From contig NZ_MCAS01000033.1 in NCBI RefSeq assembly GCF_003610895.1, forward strand, positions 1 through 64,000: a stretch of 64,000 nt of DNA, written 5' to 3'. Shown in pieces: positions 47,550 through 57,393 of the stretch. The notes under the pieces were generated by a model. The model saw nothing but the letters and a program-made list of their open reading frames with translations. It was not told the DNA's origin and made no database searches. How positions within the stretch are numbered: position 1 is the first letter of the stretch; each line of letters opens with the position of its first letter. The DNA is from Paraburkholderia fungorum (lineage in GTDB: Bacteria > Pseudomonadota > Gammaproteobacteria > Burkholderiales > Burkholderiaceae). The translations under genes were made by a program, and so were the position numbers.

Positions 47550-47888
47550 ATGAAAACGCGAATCGCCCTTGTTTTCGCCATTGCGGGTTTAGCCGCCGCT
47601 TCTGTTCAGGCGCAGGACGTAATGGTCAAGCCGTCGCAAACCATTCAGTTCAAGGCCAACGCGTATGGCTGTCTGTCGAAGGATAAACTCGACGCCGCCG
47701 ATCAGCACGCGCAAGCCGGCGAACAGCAAAAGATGCAGGAATTCTTCTCCGGATATCAATGCGTTTCCACGCCAGAGAATTCGAGTTTCCGCGTGGTGCG
47801 CGTGGTTGGCCATGATGTCGAATTCGTGAACGCCGGCAATAGTGATACGCAAGGCCTCTGGGCAAACGATCGATTCATCAAACAATAA
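47550..47888 (+). CDS. Secreted periplasmic protein of unknown function
   Basis: 112 residues. The signal peptide MKTRIALVFAIAGLAAASVQAQ is followed by a small domain with two Cys (AYGCLSK and YQCVST), probably a disulphide. GGAGG is five bases before the ATG. It is monocistronic, followed by a terminator. I do not recognise the family. Confidence 0.85.
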   Translation: MKTRIALVFAIAGLAAASVQAQDVMVKPSQTIQFKANAYGCLSKDKLDAADQHAQAGEQQKMQEFFSGYQCVSTPENSSFRVVRVVGHDVEFVNAGNSDTQGLWANDRFIKQ

Positions 47889-47945
47889 GCTGAACGCCGA
47901 TGCTCCAGTGAAACGCTGGGAGTTTTAGGGTTTTAATTTACGCCT

Positions 47946-47971
47946 GCCACCCGACTTTAAAATCGGGTGGC
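47946..47971. terminator. GC-rich hairpin after the secreted-protein gene
   Basis: GCCACCCGA (47946-47954) pairs with TCGGGTGGC (47963-47971). No T run follows, so it may be an mRNA 3' structure and not a terminator itself. Confidence 0.5.
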
Positions 47972-47993
47972 GGTGAACCTGCGAGTTAAAAAA

Positions 47994-48023
47994 CGGCTGG
48001 GCATTACGCGCCCGGCCATTTTT
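47994..48023. terminator. Bidirectional terminator
   Basis: GGCTGGGC (47994-48001) pairs with GCCCGGCC (48009-48016) through one G-T pair. Six T follow on the plus strand and a run of A precedes it, so it can end both the secreted-protein gene and the leftward dehydratase operon. Confidence 0.7.
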
Positions 48024-48146
48024 TATGTCCGCTCGCTTTTCCCTCACGTGAAGTCGAAAAAAAAACCGATGCGGGCTTTCGATCCGCATCGGCAATACGC
48101 CTTCTCGCAAAGCGCAGGGAGAAACGCCCAGTCGTTCAAACGGCGA

Positions 48147-49880
48147 TCAATGCGAATCGCGCGGCACCGGCGCGCCGCTCGACCCGACCAGAAAGTCGAG
48201 ATCCGCGCCCTGATCCGCCTGCAGCACGTGTTCGACGTAGAGCTTGTAGTAACCGCGCGCGGGCGGCGCGGGCGGCTGCCACGCGGCACGGCGGCGCGCG
48301 AGTTCCTCGTCGGTGACATCCAGATGGAGACGGCGCGCCTCTACGTCGAGTTCGATCATGTCGCCGGTTTGCACGAACGCAAGCGGGCCGCCCGCAGCGG
48401 CTTCAGGCGACACGTGCAGCACCACCGAGCCATACGCCGTGCCGCTCATGCGGCCGTCGGAAATGCGCACCATGTCCGTGATGCCTTTTTGCAGCACCTT
48501 CTTCGGCAGCGGCATGTTGCCGACCTCCGCAAAGCCCGGATAACCCTTTGGCCCCGCCCCCTTGAGCACCATGATGCAATGCTCGTCGATGTCGAGCGAA
48601 TCGTCGTCGATCTTCGCGTGCAATTCCTCGATGTTCTCGAACACCACCGCACGACCGCGATGCTTCAGCAGCTCTGGTGTCGCGGCCGACGGCTTGATCA
48701 CCGCGCCGTTCGGCGCCAGATTGCCCTTGAGCACCGCAATGCCGGCCTTCGGCTTGAACGGCTCGGCGAACGTCGTGATGACCTTCTCGTCATGATTCGG
48801 CGCGTTGCGCACGTTGTCCCAGATCGTCTTGCCGTTCACCGTCAACGCTTCGCGGTGCAGCAGGCCTTGCTCGCCGAGTTGTTTGAGCACGGCGGGCAAG
48901 CCCCCCGCGTAGTAAAAGTCTTCCATCAGGTACTCGCCCGACGGTTGCAGATTCACGAGGCACGGCACGTCCGAGCCGAGCTCCCAGTCCTCCAGCGACA
49001 ACTCCACGCCGATGCGCTTGGCGAGCGCAATCAGATGCACGACCGCATTGGTCGAGCCGCCGATCGCCGCATTGGTGCGGATCGCGTTTTCAAACGCCTG
49101 GCGCGTGAGGATCTTGTCCATCGTCAGATCCTCGCGGACCATATCGACGATGCGCCGGCCCGCCAGATGCGCGAGCACTTGCCGGCGCGCGTCGACCGCC
49201 GGAATCGCCGCGTTGTGCGGCAAACCCATGCCAAGCGACTCGACCATCGAAGCCATCGTCGACGCCGTCCCCATCGTCATGCAGTGACCACGCGAGCGAT
49301 TCATGCACGACTCGGCTTCGGTGAATTCTTCCTGCGTCATCGTACCGGCGCGCACTTCTTCGGACATCTGCCAGACACCGGTTCCGGAACCGATGTTCTT
49401 GCCACGGAACCGTCCGTTGAGCATCGGGCCGCCCGAGACGGCCAGGGCCGGCAGATTGCACGACGCCGCGCCCATCAGCAGCGCGGGCGTGGTCTTGTCG
49501 CAGCCGACCAGCAGGATCACGCCGTCCATGGGATTGCCGCGAATCGACTCCTCGACGTCCATCGAAGCGAGGTTGCGAAACAGCATCGCGGTAGGCCGCA
49601 GATTGGTTTCGCCGAGCGACATCACCGGAAACTCGAGCGGCAAGCCGCCCGCTTCGTGCACGCCTTTTTTCACGTACTCGGCGAGCTCGCGAAAATGCGC
49701 GTTGCAAGGCGTCAGTTCGGACCACGTATTGCAGATGCCGATCACGGGGCGCCCGTCGAATTCGTCGTGCGGAATGCCCTGGTTTTTCATCCACGAGCGA
49801 TGCAGAAAACCGTCGCGGTCCTTAAGACCGAACCACGCCTGGCTGCGCAGCGGCTTTTTAGTCTGGTTGGAATCAGCCAT
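48147..49880 (-). CDS. IlvD/Edd-family dehydratase, probable L-arabinonate dehydratase
   Basis: 577 residues. The three iron-sulphur cysteines of the family are at 59 (TPCNAH), 127 (VGCDKT) and 200 (RGHCM), with NTWSEL and GETNLRPTA motifs. Together with the AraFGH genes just upstream in the same direction, the substrate is most likely L-arabinonate, which it turns into L-2-keto-3-deoxyarabonate. The ATG at 49880 follows GGAG at six bases; six extra upstream codons are rejected. IlvD itself (dihydroxyacid dehydratase) is less likely in this context. Confidence 0.85.
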   Translation of the reverse strand: MADSNQTKKPLRSQAWFGLKDRDGFLHRSWMKNQGIPHDEFDGRPVIGICNTWSELTPCNAHFRELAEYVKKGVHEAGGLPLEFPVMSLGETNLRPTAMLFRNLASMDVEESIRGNPMDGVILLVGCDKTTPALLMGAASCNLPALAVSGGPMLNGRFRGKNIGSGTGVWQMSEEVRAGTMTQEEFTEAESCMNRSRGHCMTMGTASTMASMVESLGMGLPHNAAIPAVDARRQVLAHLAGRRIVDMVREDLTMDKILTRQAFENAIRTNAAIGGSTNAVVHLIALAKRIGVELSLEDWELGSDVPCLVNLQPSGEYLMEDFYYAGGLPAVLKQLGEQGLLHREALTVNGKTIWDNVRNAPNHDEKVITTFAEPFKPKAGIAVLKGNLAPNGAVIKPSAATPELLKHRGRAVVFENIEELHAKIDDDSLDIDEHCIMVLKGAGPKGYPGFAEVGNMPLPKKVLQKGITDMVRISDGRMSGTAYGSVVLHVSPEAAAGGPLAFVQTGDMIELDVEARRLHLDVTDEELARRRAAWQPPAPPARGYYKLYVEHVLQADQGADLDFLVGSSGAPVPRDSH

Positions 49881-49929
49881 GAAATCTCCTGTTGGCAAGC
49901 ATGTAAGAAGGCGGAGCGCCGGGCATCGG

Positions 49930-50934
49930 TCAATGCACGCGCTTGCTGCGGCGGAACTGATCGAACAGCACCGCGAGCAGCAGAATCCCGCCGCGAATCA
50001 GGTATTGGTAGAAGGTCGGCACGTTCCTCAGGCTCATTGCGTCCTGCACGGAGCCCATGATCAGCACGCCGACCAGCACACCGGAAATCGTTGCGACGCC
50101 GCCCGTTAGCGAAACGCCGCCGAGCACGCATGCGGAGATCACGCCGAGTTCGAGACCGACTGATGTCTTCGGGTCGCCGAGACTCATGCGCGATGCCAGC
50201 ATCACGCCTGCAAAGCCCGTTACGAGACCCTGCAATACGAACACTGTGATCTTGATTCGGGTGACGGGCAAGCCCGCGAGCAAGGCGGCCTCGCTATTGC
50301 CGCCGACGGCCAGCACGTTCTTGCCGAACACGGTTTTCTTCAGCAGAAAGCCGAACAGCACGAAGCCGACGATGTTGCTCCAGATCGGATACGAAATGCC
50401 GAGGAATGCGCCGCCACCGAGGTCGAAGAAACGCTCCTCCGAAATCATCACCGCGTCGCCGTTGGACGTGATGTAGGCGAGGCCGCGCACGACCTCCATC
50501 ATCGCCAGCGTGACGATCAGCGAATTGATCTTGTAGCGCGCGACCAGCACGCCGTTGACCAGCCCGACCGCGCCACCCGCAAGCACGCCCGCGGCGATGC
50601 CGAGCGTCACGCTATGCGTCGCGGTGATCAAGGTGGACGCCACCACGCCCGCGAATGCCACGATCGACGCCACCGACAAATCCACTTCGCCCAGCGCGAG
50701 CACGAACATCATCGTCACGGAGATCGAGCCGATCAGCGTGACGGAAAGCAGCAAGCCCTGGATATTTCGCGAGCTCAAAAAATCCGGCACGGTGAATGAC
50801 AAAGCCGCGAACAGGATGATGAACACCATCACGATGCCGGACTTGTTGATCAGGTCCCAGGTGCGTGCGGCGCGTGCGCTCAAGCCCGAGGAAACGGCGG
50901 CTGGCGTAGGGGAGTCGGTTGAGGGTGTGTGCAT
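49930..50934 (-). CDS. araH: L-arabinose ABC transporter permease
   Basis: 334 residues with about eight to ten membrane segments and the BPD_transp_2 signature GEVDLSVASIVAFAGVVAS. It forms the membrane channel of a sugar ABC importer. It follows araG by about 80 bases and precedes the dehydratase by 49 bases. Substrate follows from the neighbouring AraF. Confidence 0.92.
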   Translation of the reverse strand: MHTPSTDSPTPAAVSSGLSARAARTWDLINKSGIVMVFIILFAALSFTVPDFLSSRNIQGLLLSVTLIGSISVTMMFVLALGEVDLSVASIVAFAGVVASTLITATHSVTLGIAAGVLAGGAVGLVNGVLVARYKINSLIVTLAMMEVVRGLAYITSNGDAVMISEERFFDLGGGAFLGISYPIWSNIVGFVLFGFLLKKTVFGKNVLAVGGNSEAALLAGLPVTRIKITVFVLQGLVTGFAGVMLASRMSLGDPKTSVGLELGVISACVLGGVSLTGGVATISGVLVGVLIMGSVQDAMSLRNVPTFYQYLIRGGILLLAVLFDQFRRSKRVH

Positions 50935-51014
50935 AGTGTTTGTTCCGTTTTCAATGACGCGATTCGCTTCGGTTGCGTCTCTTCGCCATCGGTTGCCTGA
51001 TAAGTTCGGCGTTC

Positions 51015-52565
51015 CTAATGAGGCAGCGCGAGCTTGATCAACGCATCGGGCGTGGCCCGCGCTTTCGGCAGATCGCCGACAATGCGGCCTTCCTTCATCA
51101 CGATCACGCGATCCGCCACGCCGATCACTTCGGCCAGATCGCTCGACACGACGATCACCGTGCGGCCGGCTTCGGCGAGCCCATATAGCAAGCCGTAAAT
51201 CTCACTGCGCGCGCCGACGTCGATGCCGCGTGTAGGCTCATCCATCAGGAACACGTCGATGTCTTCGGCGAGCCAGCGCGACAGAATCACCTTTTGCTGA
51301 TTGCCGCCGGAGAGGGTGCCGATCGGCGTGTCGCCGTTACGCGTTTTGATCGAGAGCTTGCCGATAAACTCCTTGGCGGTCTGTGCTTCCTTGCGGCCGT
51401 TGAGCACGTTGAAGCGGCTAAAGTGACGGCGGCAACTGATGTTGAGGTTGTCCGACACCGAAGCAATCGACACGATGCCTTCCTGCTTGCGATCTTCCGG
51501 GCACAGCGCGAGACCTGCACGCACGGCATCGCGCGGCGTGGCGAAGCGCACGCGCTGGCCTTTGAGCATGATCTCGCCGGCGGCCGGTTTGACCGCGCCG
51601 TAGATGAGCTTCATCAACTCGGAACGTCCCGCGCCGACCAGTCCGAAGAAGCCGAGAATTTCGCCTTTGCGGGCTTTGAACGAAGCCGGTTCGCGCAAGC
51701 CGCGGCCCATCAATTCGCTGACTTCGAGCTGGACGCCACCGAGCTCGCGTGAGCGATAGCCGTACACGTCCGCGATCGAACGGCCCACCATGCAGCTGAT
51801 CAGGCGATCGCGATCGAGTCCTTCACCGGCCTCGAACGTATCGATCCGGCGGCCGTCGCGAAACACCGTCACCCGGTCGCACAGCTCGTACACTTCATCC
51901 ATTCGATGCGTAACGTAGATGATCGCGCGGCCCTCGGCCTTCAAGGCGCGGATGATGCGGAACAGCTGCATGGTTTCGCGTGACGACAACGAACTGGTTG
52001 GTTCGTCAAAAGCGATCACGCGTGCATCGCGCATCAGCGCCTTGCCGATTTCGATCATCTGCCGCTGACCGATCGAGAGATTTTTCACCTGCTGCGCAGG
52101 GTCGATCTTTTCGCCGAGTCTTTCCAGCTCGCGCACCGCGCGTGCAATCAACGCCTTTTCATCAAGCAGACCGAACCGATTTGGCAGGGCGCCGAGCATC
52201 AGGTTTTCCGCAACCGTCAGCTCGGGCACCAGATGCAGTTCCTGATAGATGATCGCGACACCCGCCGCGATGGCCGCCTTCGTGGTGACGAACTGCTGCT
52301 CGACGCCATCGAGCGACAGCGTGCCCACCGCAGGCTGATTCACCCCGGACAGCACTTTGAGCAGCGTCGACTTGCCGGCGCCGTTTTCTCCCATCAGCCC
52401 GTGTACTTCGCCGCGCCGCACGTCGAGCGACACCTGGTCGAGCGCCAGCACGCCGGGAAAGCGCACGGTGATGCCGTCGAGTTGCAGATACGGATCAGCC
52501 GACGTAAGGGGAGGTGAGGGCGCTTGCGCGGACCGCGCCGTTTCACCTGTGTGAGAAATCGTCAT
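51015..52565 (-). CDS. araG: L-arabinose ABC transporter, double ATPase
   Basis: 516 residues with two nucleotide-binding domains. The first has GENGAGKST and LSIGQRQM; the second has a degenerate Walker [10 protein letters not shown] and the signature LSGGNQQK. Such tandem ATPases serve CUT2 sugar importers, in which the second site is usually weak. It lies between araF and araH and is separated from araF by a strong hairpin. Confidence 0.93.
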   Translation of the reverse strand: MTISHTGETARSAQAPSPPLTSADPYLQLDGITVRFPGVLALDQVSLDVRRGEVHGLMGENGAGKSTLLKVLSGVNQPAVGTLSLDGVEQQFVTTKAAIAAGVAIIYQELHLVPELTVAENLMLGALPNRFGLLDEKALIARAVRELERLGEKIDPAQQVKNLSIGQRQMIEIGKALMRDARVIAFDEPTSSLSSRETMQLFRIIRALKAEGRAIIYVTHRMDEVYELCDRVTVFRDGRRIDTFEAGEGLDRDRLISCMVGRSIADVYGYRSRELGGVQLEVSELMGRGLREPASFKARKGEILGFFGLVGAGRSELMKLIYGAVKPAAGEIMLKGQRVRFATPRDAVRAGLALCPEDRKQEGIVSIASVSDNLNISCRRHFSRFNVLNGRKEAQTAKEFIGKLSIKTRNGDTPIGTLSGGNQQKVILSRWLAEDIDVFLMDEPTRGIDVGARSEIYGLLYGLAEAGRTVIVVSSDLAEVIGVADRVIVMKEGRIVGDLPKARATPDALIKLALPH

Positions 52566-52594
52566 CGAAAGCCTCTTGCTGATGGACAGGCTGT

Positions 52595-52643
52595 GCAGCC
52601 GTTTTTCGCGTGAGCGCTAGCCTCAACGCAAAAAACGGCCTGC
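52595..52643. repeat. Hairpin between araF and araG
   Basis: An imperfect inverted repeat, with GCAGCCGTTTTT... in one arm and ...AAAAAACGGCCTGC in the other around a CGCTAGC loop, lies just after the araF stop. Such structures in ABC operons often protect the binding-protein transcript. Confidence 0.6.
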
Positions 52644-52665
52644 AGCGTGCGGACTCGAATACCGC

Positions 52666-53670
52666 TTAAATACCGAGCTCTTTACGCACGTCCTGCCAGT
52701 TGCCGCGCACCATCAGCTTGCCGGTGGTTTGCGTATCGGCCGGCGGCTGCTTGCCGTCCTTGATCCACTCCACGAGATTTTCCGTGCTCTCCTTGCCGTG
52801 CATCGTCGAGCTCACGGCGATGGTGCCGTAGAAGCCTGTCGGTTCCTTCTTCTGGAACTCGGCAAACGCTTCGCCCGCACCGTTGATGCCGACACCAATC
52901 ACGTCGGCCGCCGGAATATGCAATTGCTCGGTCGCGCGAACGCCGCCCAGCACGCTTTCCTCATTGAGCGCGAAGATCACCCACTTCTTGATGTTCGGAT
53001 GCTGTGCGAGCACCGGCGACGACGCGTTGAAACCGCCTTCGTCATCCGTGGTCTTTTGTGGCGCGTCGAAGATGTTTTCCTTTTTGAAGCCGCCGGCCAG
53101 CAGCGTTTCCGTTGCGCCGTCGGTACGCAGCTTGGCAGTCGGCAATTCGTAGTTCGTGATGCGCAGCGCGCCGACTTCTTCCGGCTTCCAGCCGCGGCGC
53201 TTCATCTCTTCAGAAATTGCCGTGCCGACCTGATTGCCGATCTTGAACGCGGACATGCCCAGATGCGGCACGTTCGGCAGCGGCTTGCCGGTGGAGTCGA
53301 CCAGTTGATCGTCGACGGTGACGAACTTCATGTTGTAGCGCTTCGCACGCGCCTGGATCGCCGGTCCGAGCCGCACGTCCGGCGCGCAGATCACGAAACC
53401 TTTGGCGCCTTGCGCGCCGAGGTTGTCGATCGCGGCCAGCACTTTTTCGCCGTCCGGCGTGCCGATGTTCACCACCGAAAAGCCGTCCTTCTGACCGAGC
53501 GCCGTGGCGGCTTTCTGTTCGTTGATGAACCAGGCCTGTTCCGGCATCTTCACGAGGAAGCCGACTTTGAGCGGCTGATCGGCATGCGCGGAGAATTGCA
53601 CGGCAAAGGGTGCGGCGAGTGCCGTGGCGGCGATCGCGAATAGCGTCAAACGGCGAAGCTTGCTGGTCAT
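52666..53670 (-). CDS. araF: L-arabinose periplasmic binding protein
   Basis: 334 residues. The signal peptide ends AVQFSAHA. The mature part starts DQPLKVGFLVKMPEQAWF and has DGEKVLAAIDNLGAQGAKGFVIC and VIGVGINGAGEAF, close to Escherichia coli AraF. This fixes L-arabinose as the likely substrate. AGGAGA lies just upstream of the ATG. It heads the transporter genes; no regulator gene is directly linked, but a LysR gene lies beyond the ALDH-like gene. Confidence 0.93.
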   Translation of the reverse strand: MTSKLRRLTLFAIAATALAAPFAVQFSAHADQPLKVGFLVKMPEQAWFINEQKAATALGQKDGFSVVNIGTPDGEKVLAAIDNLGAQGAKGFVICAPDVRLGPAIQARAKRYNMKFVTVDDQLVDSTGKPLPNVPHLGMSAFKIGNQVGTAISEEMKRRGWKPEEVGALRITNYELPTAKLRTDGATETLLAGGFKKENIFDAPQKTTDDEGGFNASSPVLAQHPNIKKWVIFALNEESVLGGVRATEQLHIPAADVIGVGINGAGEAFAEFQKKEPTGFYGTIAVSSTMHGKESTENLVEWIKDGKQPPADTQTTGKLMVRGNWQDVRKELGI

Positions 53671-53927
53671 ACCTGTCTCCTGAGGTTGAAAAGCTGCATT
53701 GGTTTCGTTTATTTGCAGCGAAGGTGCACGGCGGCGTCAGCCGGAACGTGGATAAGCGTTGAGGTGGGCAACTCGAATCGCGGCACTCCGCGGCTCGCAG
53801 TGCACGGCATGCCAGGCGCCGAGATTCGCCGCCGGGCGGACCGCAAGATGCACAGCAGCTACGGCGCCATAACGGGCGGCGGATTGCGCCGTGGGCGATG
53901 TGACCGGGTAAGCACGTCTCATGGCCG

Positions 53928-55385
53928 TCATCCCGCGACATAAGCCGTTTTCACGGCTGTCCAGAACGCTGCGTCGGTTGCGCCATAGGCGGATGCCTTG
54001 CGCCCGCCGCCGGGCGTGTGATGTTCGACAGCTGTCGTCGGCAGATTGATCGTGACGAGGCCGCACTGCGCGTGGCGGCGGAAATGCCGGGCGCGGCTCA
54101 GCGAGCGCGTACAGATGCCGGCGCATAACCCGTAGGCGGTGTCGTTCGCGAGATGCAGGGCATGGTCGTAATCGTCGGCGCTCAGCACGACGGCAAGCGG
54201 GCCGAAAATCTCTTCTCGCGCGATGCGGTGTTCCGGTTCGGCGACAAACAACGCGGGTTCAAAAAAGTAGCCCCGCGTCGCGCGTTCTGCACGCTCAAGC
54301 TGACGGCCGCCGTACAGCAAGTGCGCGCCTTCCTGCTGACCGGCGCGCACGTAATCGAGACTGCGCTCCAGCTGCGCGGCGTTGGCAAGCGGGCCGATAT
54401 CCGTGCCGTGCTTCAGTGCGTGATCGACGCTGAGCTTCGCGAGCCTCGTCTGCAACGCGTCGACGAACGGCTCGAACACCGCGCGCTCGACGATCAGCCT
54501 CGACGCCGCCGTACTGCGCTGGCCGGCGCAGCCATAAGCGCCGCTGAGCGCCGCGTCGACCGCGCCGTCGAGGTCGGCATCGGCCAGCACCACGAACGGA
54601 TTTTTGCCGCCCATTTCCAGCTGCACACGCGCCTGTCTCGCGGCCGCAACCTGCAGGACGCGGGTGCCGGTTTCGGCCGAACCGGTGAAGCTGATCGCCG
54701 CCACCAACGGATGCGCGGCGACCCGCGCGCCGACCTGCCGCCCGCTGCCCATCACGAGATTGAATACGCCGGCCGGCAAACCGGCGCGGCTCACTATCGA
54801 GGCCAGCGCCGCCGCGCAAGCCGGCACCGATTCGGCCGGTTTGAACACCACGCAATTGCCGTGGGCGAGGGCGCCGCCGATCTTCATCGCGGCAATCGCC
54901 AGCGGCGCGCTCCACGGCGCGATGATGCCGATGACGCCGAGCGGTTCGCGCGTCATTTCGATCTCGACGCCGGCGCGCGCCGACGCCCCGGGCTCGGCAG
55001 ACACGCGAATTGCCTCGGCGGCGAAGAACCTGAAAATCTGGCCGGCTCGCGTTGCTTCGGCCAGCGCTTCCGGCAGCGTCTTGCCGACTTCGCGCGCAAG
55101 CAGACGGGCCAGTTCGTCACGCCGCGCCAGCATCTCGCTGCCGATCGTATCGAGCGCATCCGCGCGGCGCTGCGCCGAACTGAGCGACCATTCGCGGAAC
55201 GCCGCGCTAGCCGCTTCGATCGCAATGTCGGTCTGCCTCGCGTCGGCCCGCACGTATTCGCCGACCGGCTCATCCAGGTCCGACGGATTGAGCGACACAC
55301 CCGTCGTCGCGCCCGTCTCCCAGCCGCCATTGATGTAGTGGCGGAACGGGCTGGCAACAAGCGGGACAAGCGGATCGCGGTTCAT
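53928..55385 (-). CDS. Aldehyde dehydrogenase-fold protein lacking catalytic Cys and Asn
   Basis: 485 residues with the full ALDH fold: the NAD-binding FTGSAETG at 233-240, LEMGGKNP with Glu257, and EIFGPL near the C-terminus. The catalytic motif that normally reads GQxC is GQRS, so the nucleophile position is Ser291 (AGT at 54515-54513). The PWN motif is PWSAP, so the oxyanion Asn is Ser159 (AGC). Cys286 lies five residues earlier. Dehydrogenase activity is therefore unlikely in the usual way. Context suggests 2-oxoglutarate semialdehyde dehydrogenase, the last step of the arabinose route, but this copy cannot be assumed to do it. Confidence 0.85.
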   Translation of the reverse strand: MNRDPLVPLVASPFRHYINGGWETGATTGVSLNPSDLDEPVGEYVRADARQTDIAIEAASAAFREWSLSSAQRRADALDTIGSEMLARRDELARLLAREVGKTLPEALAEATRAGQIFRFFAAEAIRVSAEPGASARAGVEIEMTREPLGVIGIIAPWSAPLAIAAMKIGGALAHGNCVVFKPAESVPACAAALASIVSRAGLPAGVFNLVMGSGRQVGARVAAHPLVAAISFTGSAETGTRVLQVAAARQARVQLEMGGKNPFVVLADADLDGAVDAALSGAYGCAGQRSTAASRLIVERAVFEPFVDALQTRLAKLSVDHALKHGTDIGPLANAAQLERSLDYVRAGQQEGAHLLYGGRQLERAERATRGYFFEPALFVAEPEHRIAREEIFGPLAVVLSADDYDHALHLANDTAYGLCAGICTRSLSRARHFRRHAQCGLVTINLPTTAVEHHTPGGGRKASAYGATDAAFWTAVKTAYVAG

Positions 55386-55501
55386 CGAGGGAAGGCCGTC
55401 ATCTAGGGACGCTCATCAGGAAATTCATGAGGAAGCTCACAAAGTCCACGAATGGTATGAGTCGCCCCAATAACTTTCCAATCCCTTTTTCGGCCATCCC
55501 G

Positions 55502-55517
55502 ATATCAATTTCGATAT
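55502..55517. promoter_or_regulatory. ATATC-N6-GATAT inverted repeat, possible LysR operator
   Basis: ATATCAATTTCGATAT lies in the divergent gap about 70 bases before the LysR gene. A regulator of this family usually binds such a dyad and controls the neighbouring leftward genes. Assignment is by position. Confidence 0.4.
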
Positions 55518-55586
55518 GGCATGATGGAGTCTTCACGACGTCAAATCGTCCGATAGACGGCTTCAGGCCGCATAAGGAAACAGGCC

Positions 55587-56567
55587 ATGACGACACGTAG
55601 CTACTCGAACTGGTTCGTGCGGGCGCGGCTCAAGACACGGCAGTTGCTGCTGCTCGCGGCGATGGAGGAGGAGGGCAACGTCCGGCGCGCCGCAGACGTG
55701 CTCGGCATGACCCAGCCCGCGGCGTCGCGGCTCCTGAAGGAGCTCGAGGACATGCTGGAGGTGAGTCTGTTCGACCGCACGCCGCACGGCATGCACGCCA
55801 CGCTGTATGGCGAGGTGATGATCCGTCACGCGCGCATGGTGCTCTCGAACCTCAGCCACGCGCACGACGAAATCTCCGCGCTGCGCGCCGGTCTGGCCGG
55901 CCAGGTGCGCATTGGCGTGATCGCCGCGGCCGCTGCGACGATGGTGCCGCGTGCCATTGCCAGCGTGAAAGAGCGCTATCCGCAGTTGCAGATCTGGGCG
56001 GAAGTCGAAACCTCAGACGTCATGCTGCCGAGACTGACCGAGGGCGAACTGGACATCATGATCGGCCGGGTGCTGGAGCGGCAAAACCAGTTCAAGGCCG
56101 AAATCCGCTACGAACCGCTGGCCGACGAGCCGTTGTGCGTGGTGGCGCGTCCCGGCCATCCTCTCGAAAATGAAACAGGTTTGACACTGCGCGGAATCGT
56201 CAACGCAAGCTGGGTTTTGCACCCGCCAGGCAGCGTATTGCGCCATCGCTTTGATCTGATGTTTTCGCAGATTGGACTGAATCCGCCGCAAAACGTGGTC
56301 AATACGAACAATTTTCTGGCAATTTCGAGCTTATTGCTCCAAAGCGACATGTTGGCGGTTTTGCCCGACGAAGTGGCGCGTCAGTACCAACAGTACGGTG
56401 TTCTCAAGCAGGTTCCGATCGATTTACCGTGCAGAATGGATACATTCGGTATCATCACGCGCCAGTCGCACCAGCTTTCGCCGGCGGCCATCATCGTGCT
56501 CGAAGCCTTGCGGGAAGCCGCAGGCGAGGTCTACGGCAGCACTTTCGAGCCGCCCGTGGCGCGATAA
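55587..56567 (+). CDS. LysR-type regulator, GbpR-like
   Basis: 326 residues. The N-terminal winged HTH reads RRAADVLGMTQPAASRLLKELE and the effector-binding domain follows. It resembles GbpR, which controls sugar-binding protein genes in Azospirillum and Agrobacterium. It is divergent from the ALDH-like gene and probably controls the arabinose cluster in response to sugar. AAGGAAA lies before the ATG. Confidence 0.85.
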   Translation: MTTRSYSNWFVRARLKTRQLLLLAAMEEEGNVRRAADVLGMTQPAASRLLKELEDMLEVSLFDRTPHGMHATLYGEVMIRHARMVLSNLSHAHDEISALRAGLAGQVRIGVIAAAAATMVPRAIASVKERYPQLQIWAEVETSDVMLPRLTEGELDIMIGRVLERQNQFKAEIRYEPLADEPLCVVARPGHPLENETGLTLRGIVNASWVLHPPGSVLRHRFDLMFSQIGLNPPQNVVNTNNFLAISSLLLQSDMLAVLPDEVARQYQQYGVLKQVPIDLPCRMDTFGIITRQSHQLSPAAIIVLEALREAAGEVYGSTFEPPVAR

Positions 56568-56724
56568 ATGCTTCTCCCATTGCAATAGTCGCAATTGCAG
56601 CCGGCCTACGGCTCGGGAGGATCACGCGATGTACACCAAACACCGAACACGGCAACGCGCCGTCGACGATTCTTTTTCTGTTCGCTCCGCCTCCGGCGGG
56701 GTGAGCGCCTGGTTTAGCAACGGC

Positions 56725-57279
56725 ATGGCTCTCAAATCGACGATTTACAAAGCAGAACTCCAGATCGCCAACATGGACCGGCACTATTACGCCGACCATT
56801 CGCTGACGATCGCCCGTCATCCCTCGGAAACCGACGAACGGATGATGGTGCGCGTCGCCGCGTTCGCGCTGTTCGCGCAGGAACGCCTCGAATTCTGTAA
56901 AGGTTTGTCGGACGTCGACGAACCAGACCTCTGGCAGAAAGACTTGACCGGCGCGATCGAAACCTGGATCGAAGTCGGCCAGCCGGACGAACGGCGCATT
57001 GCCAAGGCAAGCGGCCGCTCGAACGAAGTGATCGTGATCGCCTATGGCGGCCGCACCTCGGACATCTGGTGGCAAGGGGTGCGCAGCAAGGTCGAACGCA
57101 TGCGCAACGTGACGGTATGGACGCTCGCCGAAGATGTCGCCGCCGCGCTCGGCTCGCTCGCCGAACGGACCATGCGTCTGCAATGCACGGTGCAGGACGG
57201 CGAAGCATGGCTCGGCAGCGCCGACGCCGACGCGGTGAAAATCGAGTGGACGGTATTGAAGGCGCCTGCCAACGCCTGA
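56725..57279 (+). CDS. YaeQ family protein
   Basis: 184 residues from MALKSTIYKAELQIANMDRHYYADHSLT, with HPSETDERMMVR and IWWQGVRSKVERM, the YaeQ signatures. The fold is PD-(D/E)xK-like but the family's biochemical role is not settled. A GGGAGG ribosome site at 56615-56620 fits an ATG at 56629, which would add 32 unrelated residues in frame; the conserved start is used here. It is a single gene downstream of the LysR gene. Confidence 0.85.
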   Translation: MALKSTIYKAELQIANMDRHYYADHSLTIARHPSETDERMMVRVAAFALFAQERLEFCKGLSDVDEPDLWQKDLTGAIETWIEVGQPDERRIAKASGRSNEVIVIAYGGRTSDIWWQGVRSKVERMRNVTVWTLAEDVAAALGSLAERTMRLQCTVQDGEAWLGSADADAVKIEWTVLKAPANA

Positions 57280-57393
57280 TAGCCTCGACGGGCGCCAACA
57301 CGCGCTGGCAGCCTGAGTCCGTCTACCGCAGTGCGCGTCTATCCGGCTCGACGCGTGCCTGCCGCGCCGGCCGGGAGGCCGCACTCACCTTGG

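Noticed and set aside
47967-50060. A 697-codon open frame antisense to the dehydratase gene
   Set aside because: Arg/His-rich antisense artefact with no recognisable domain.
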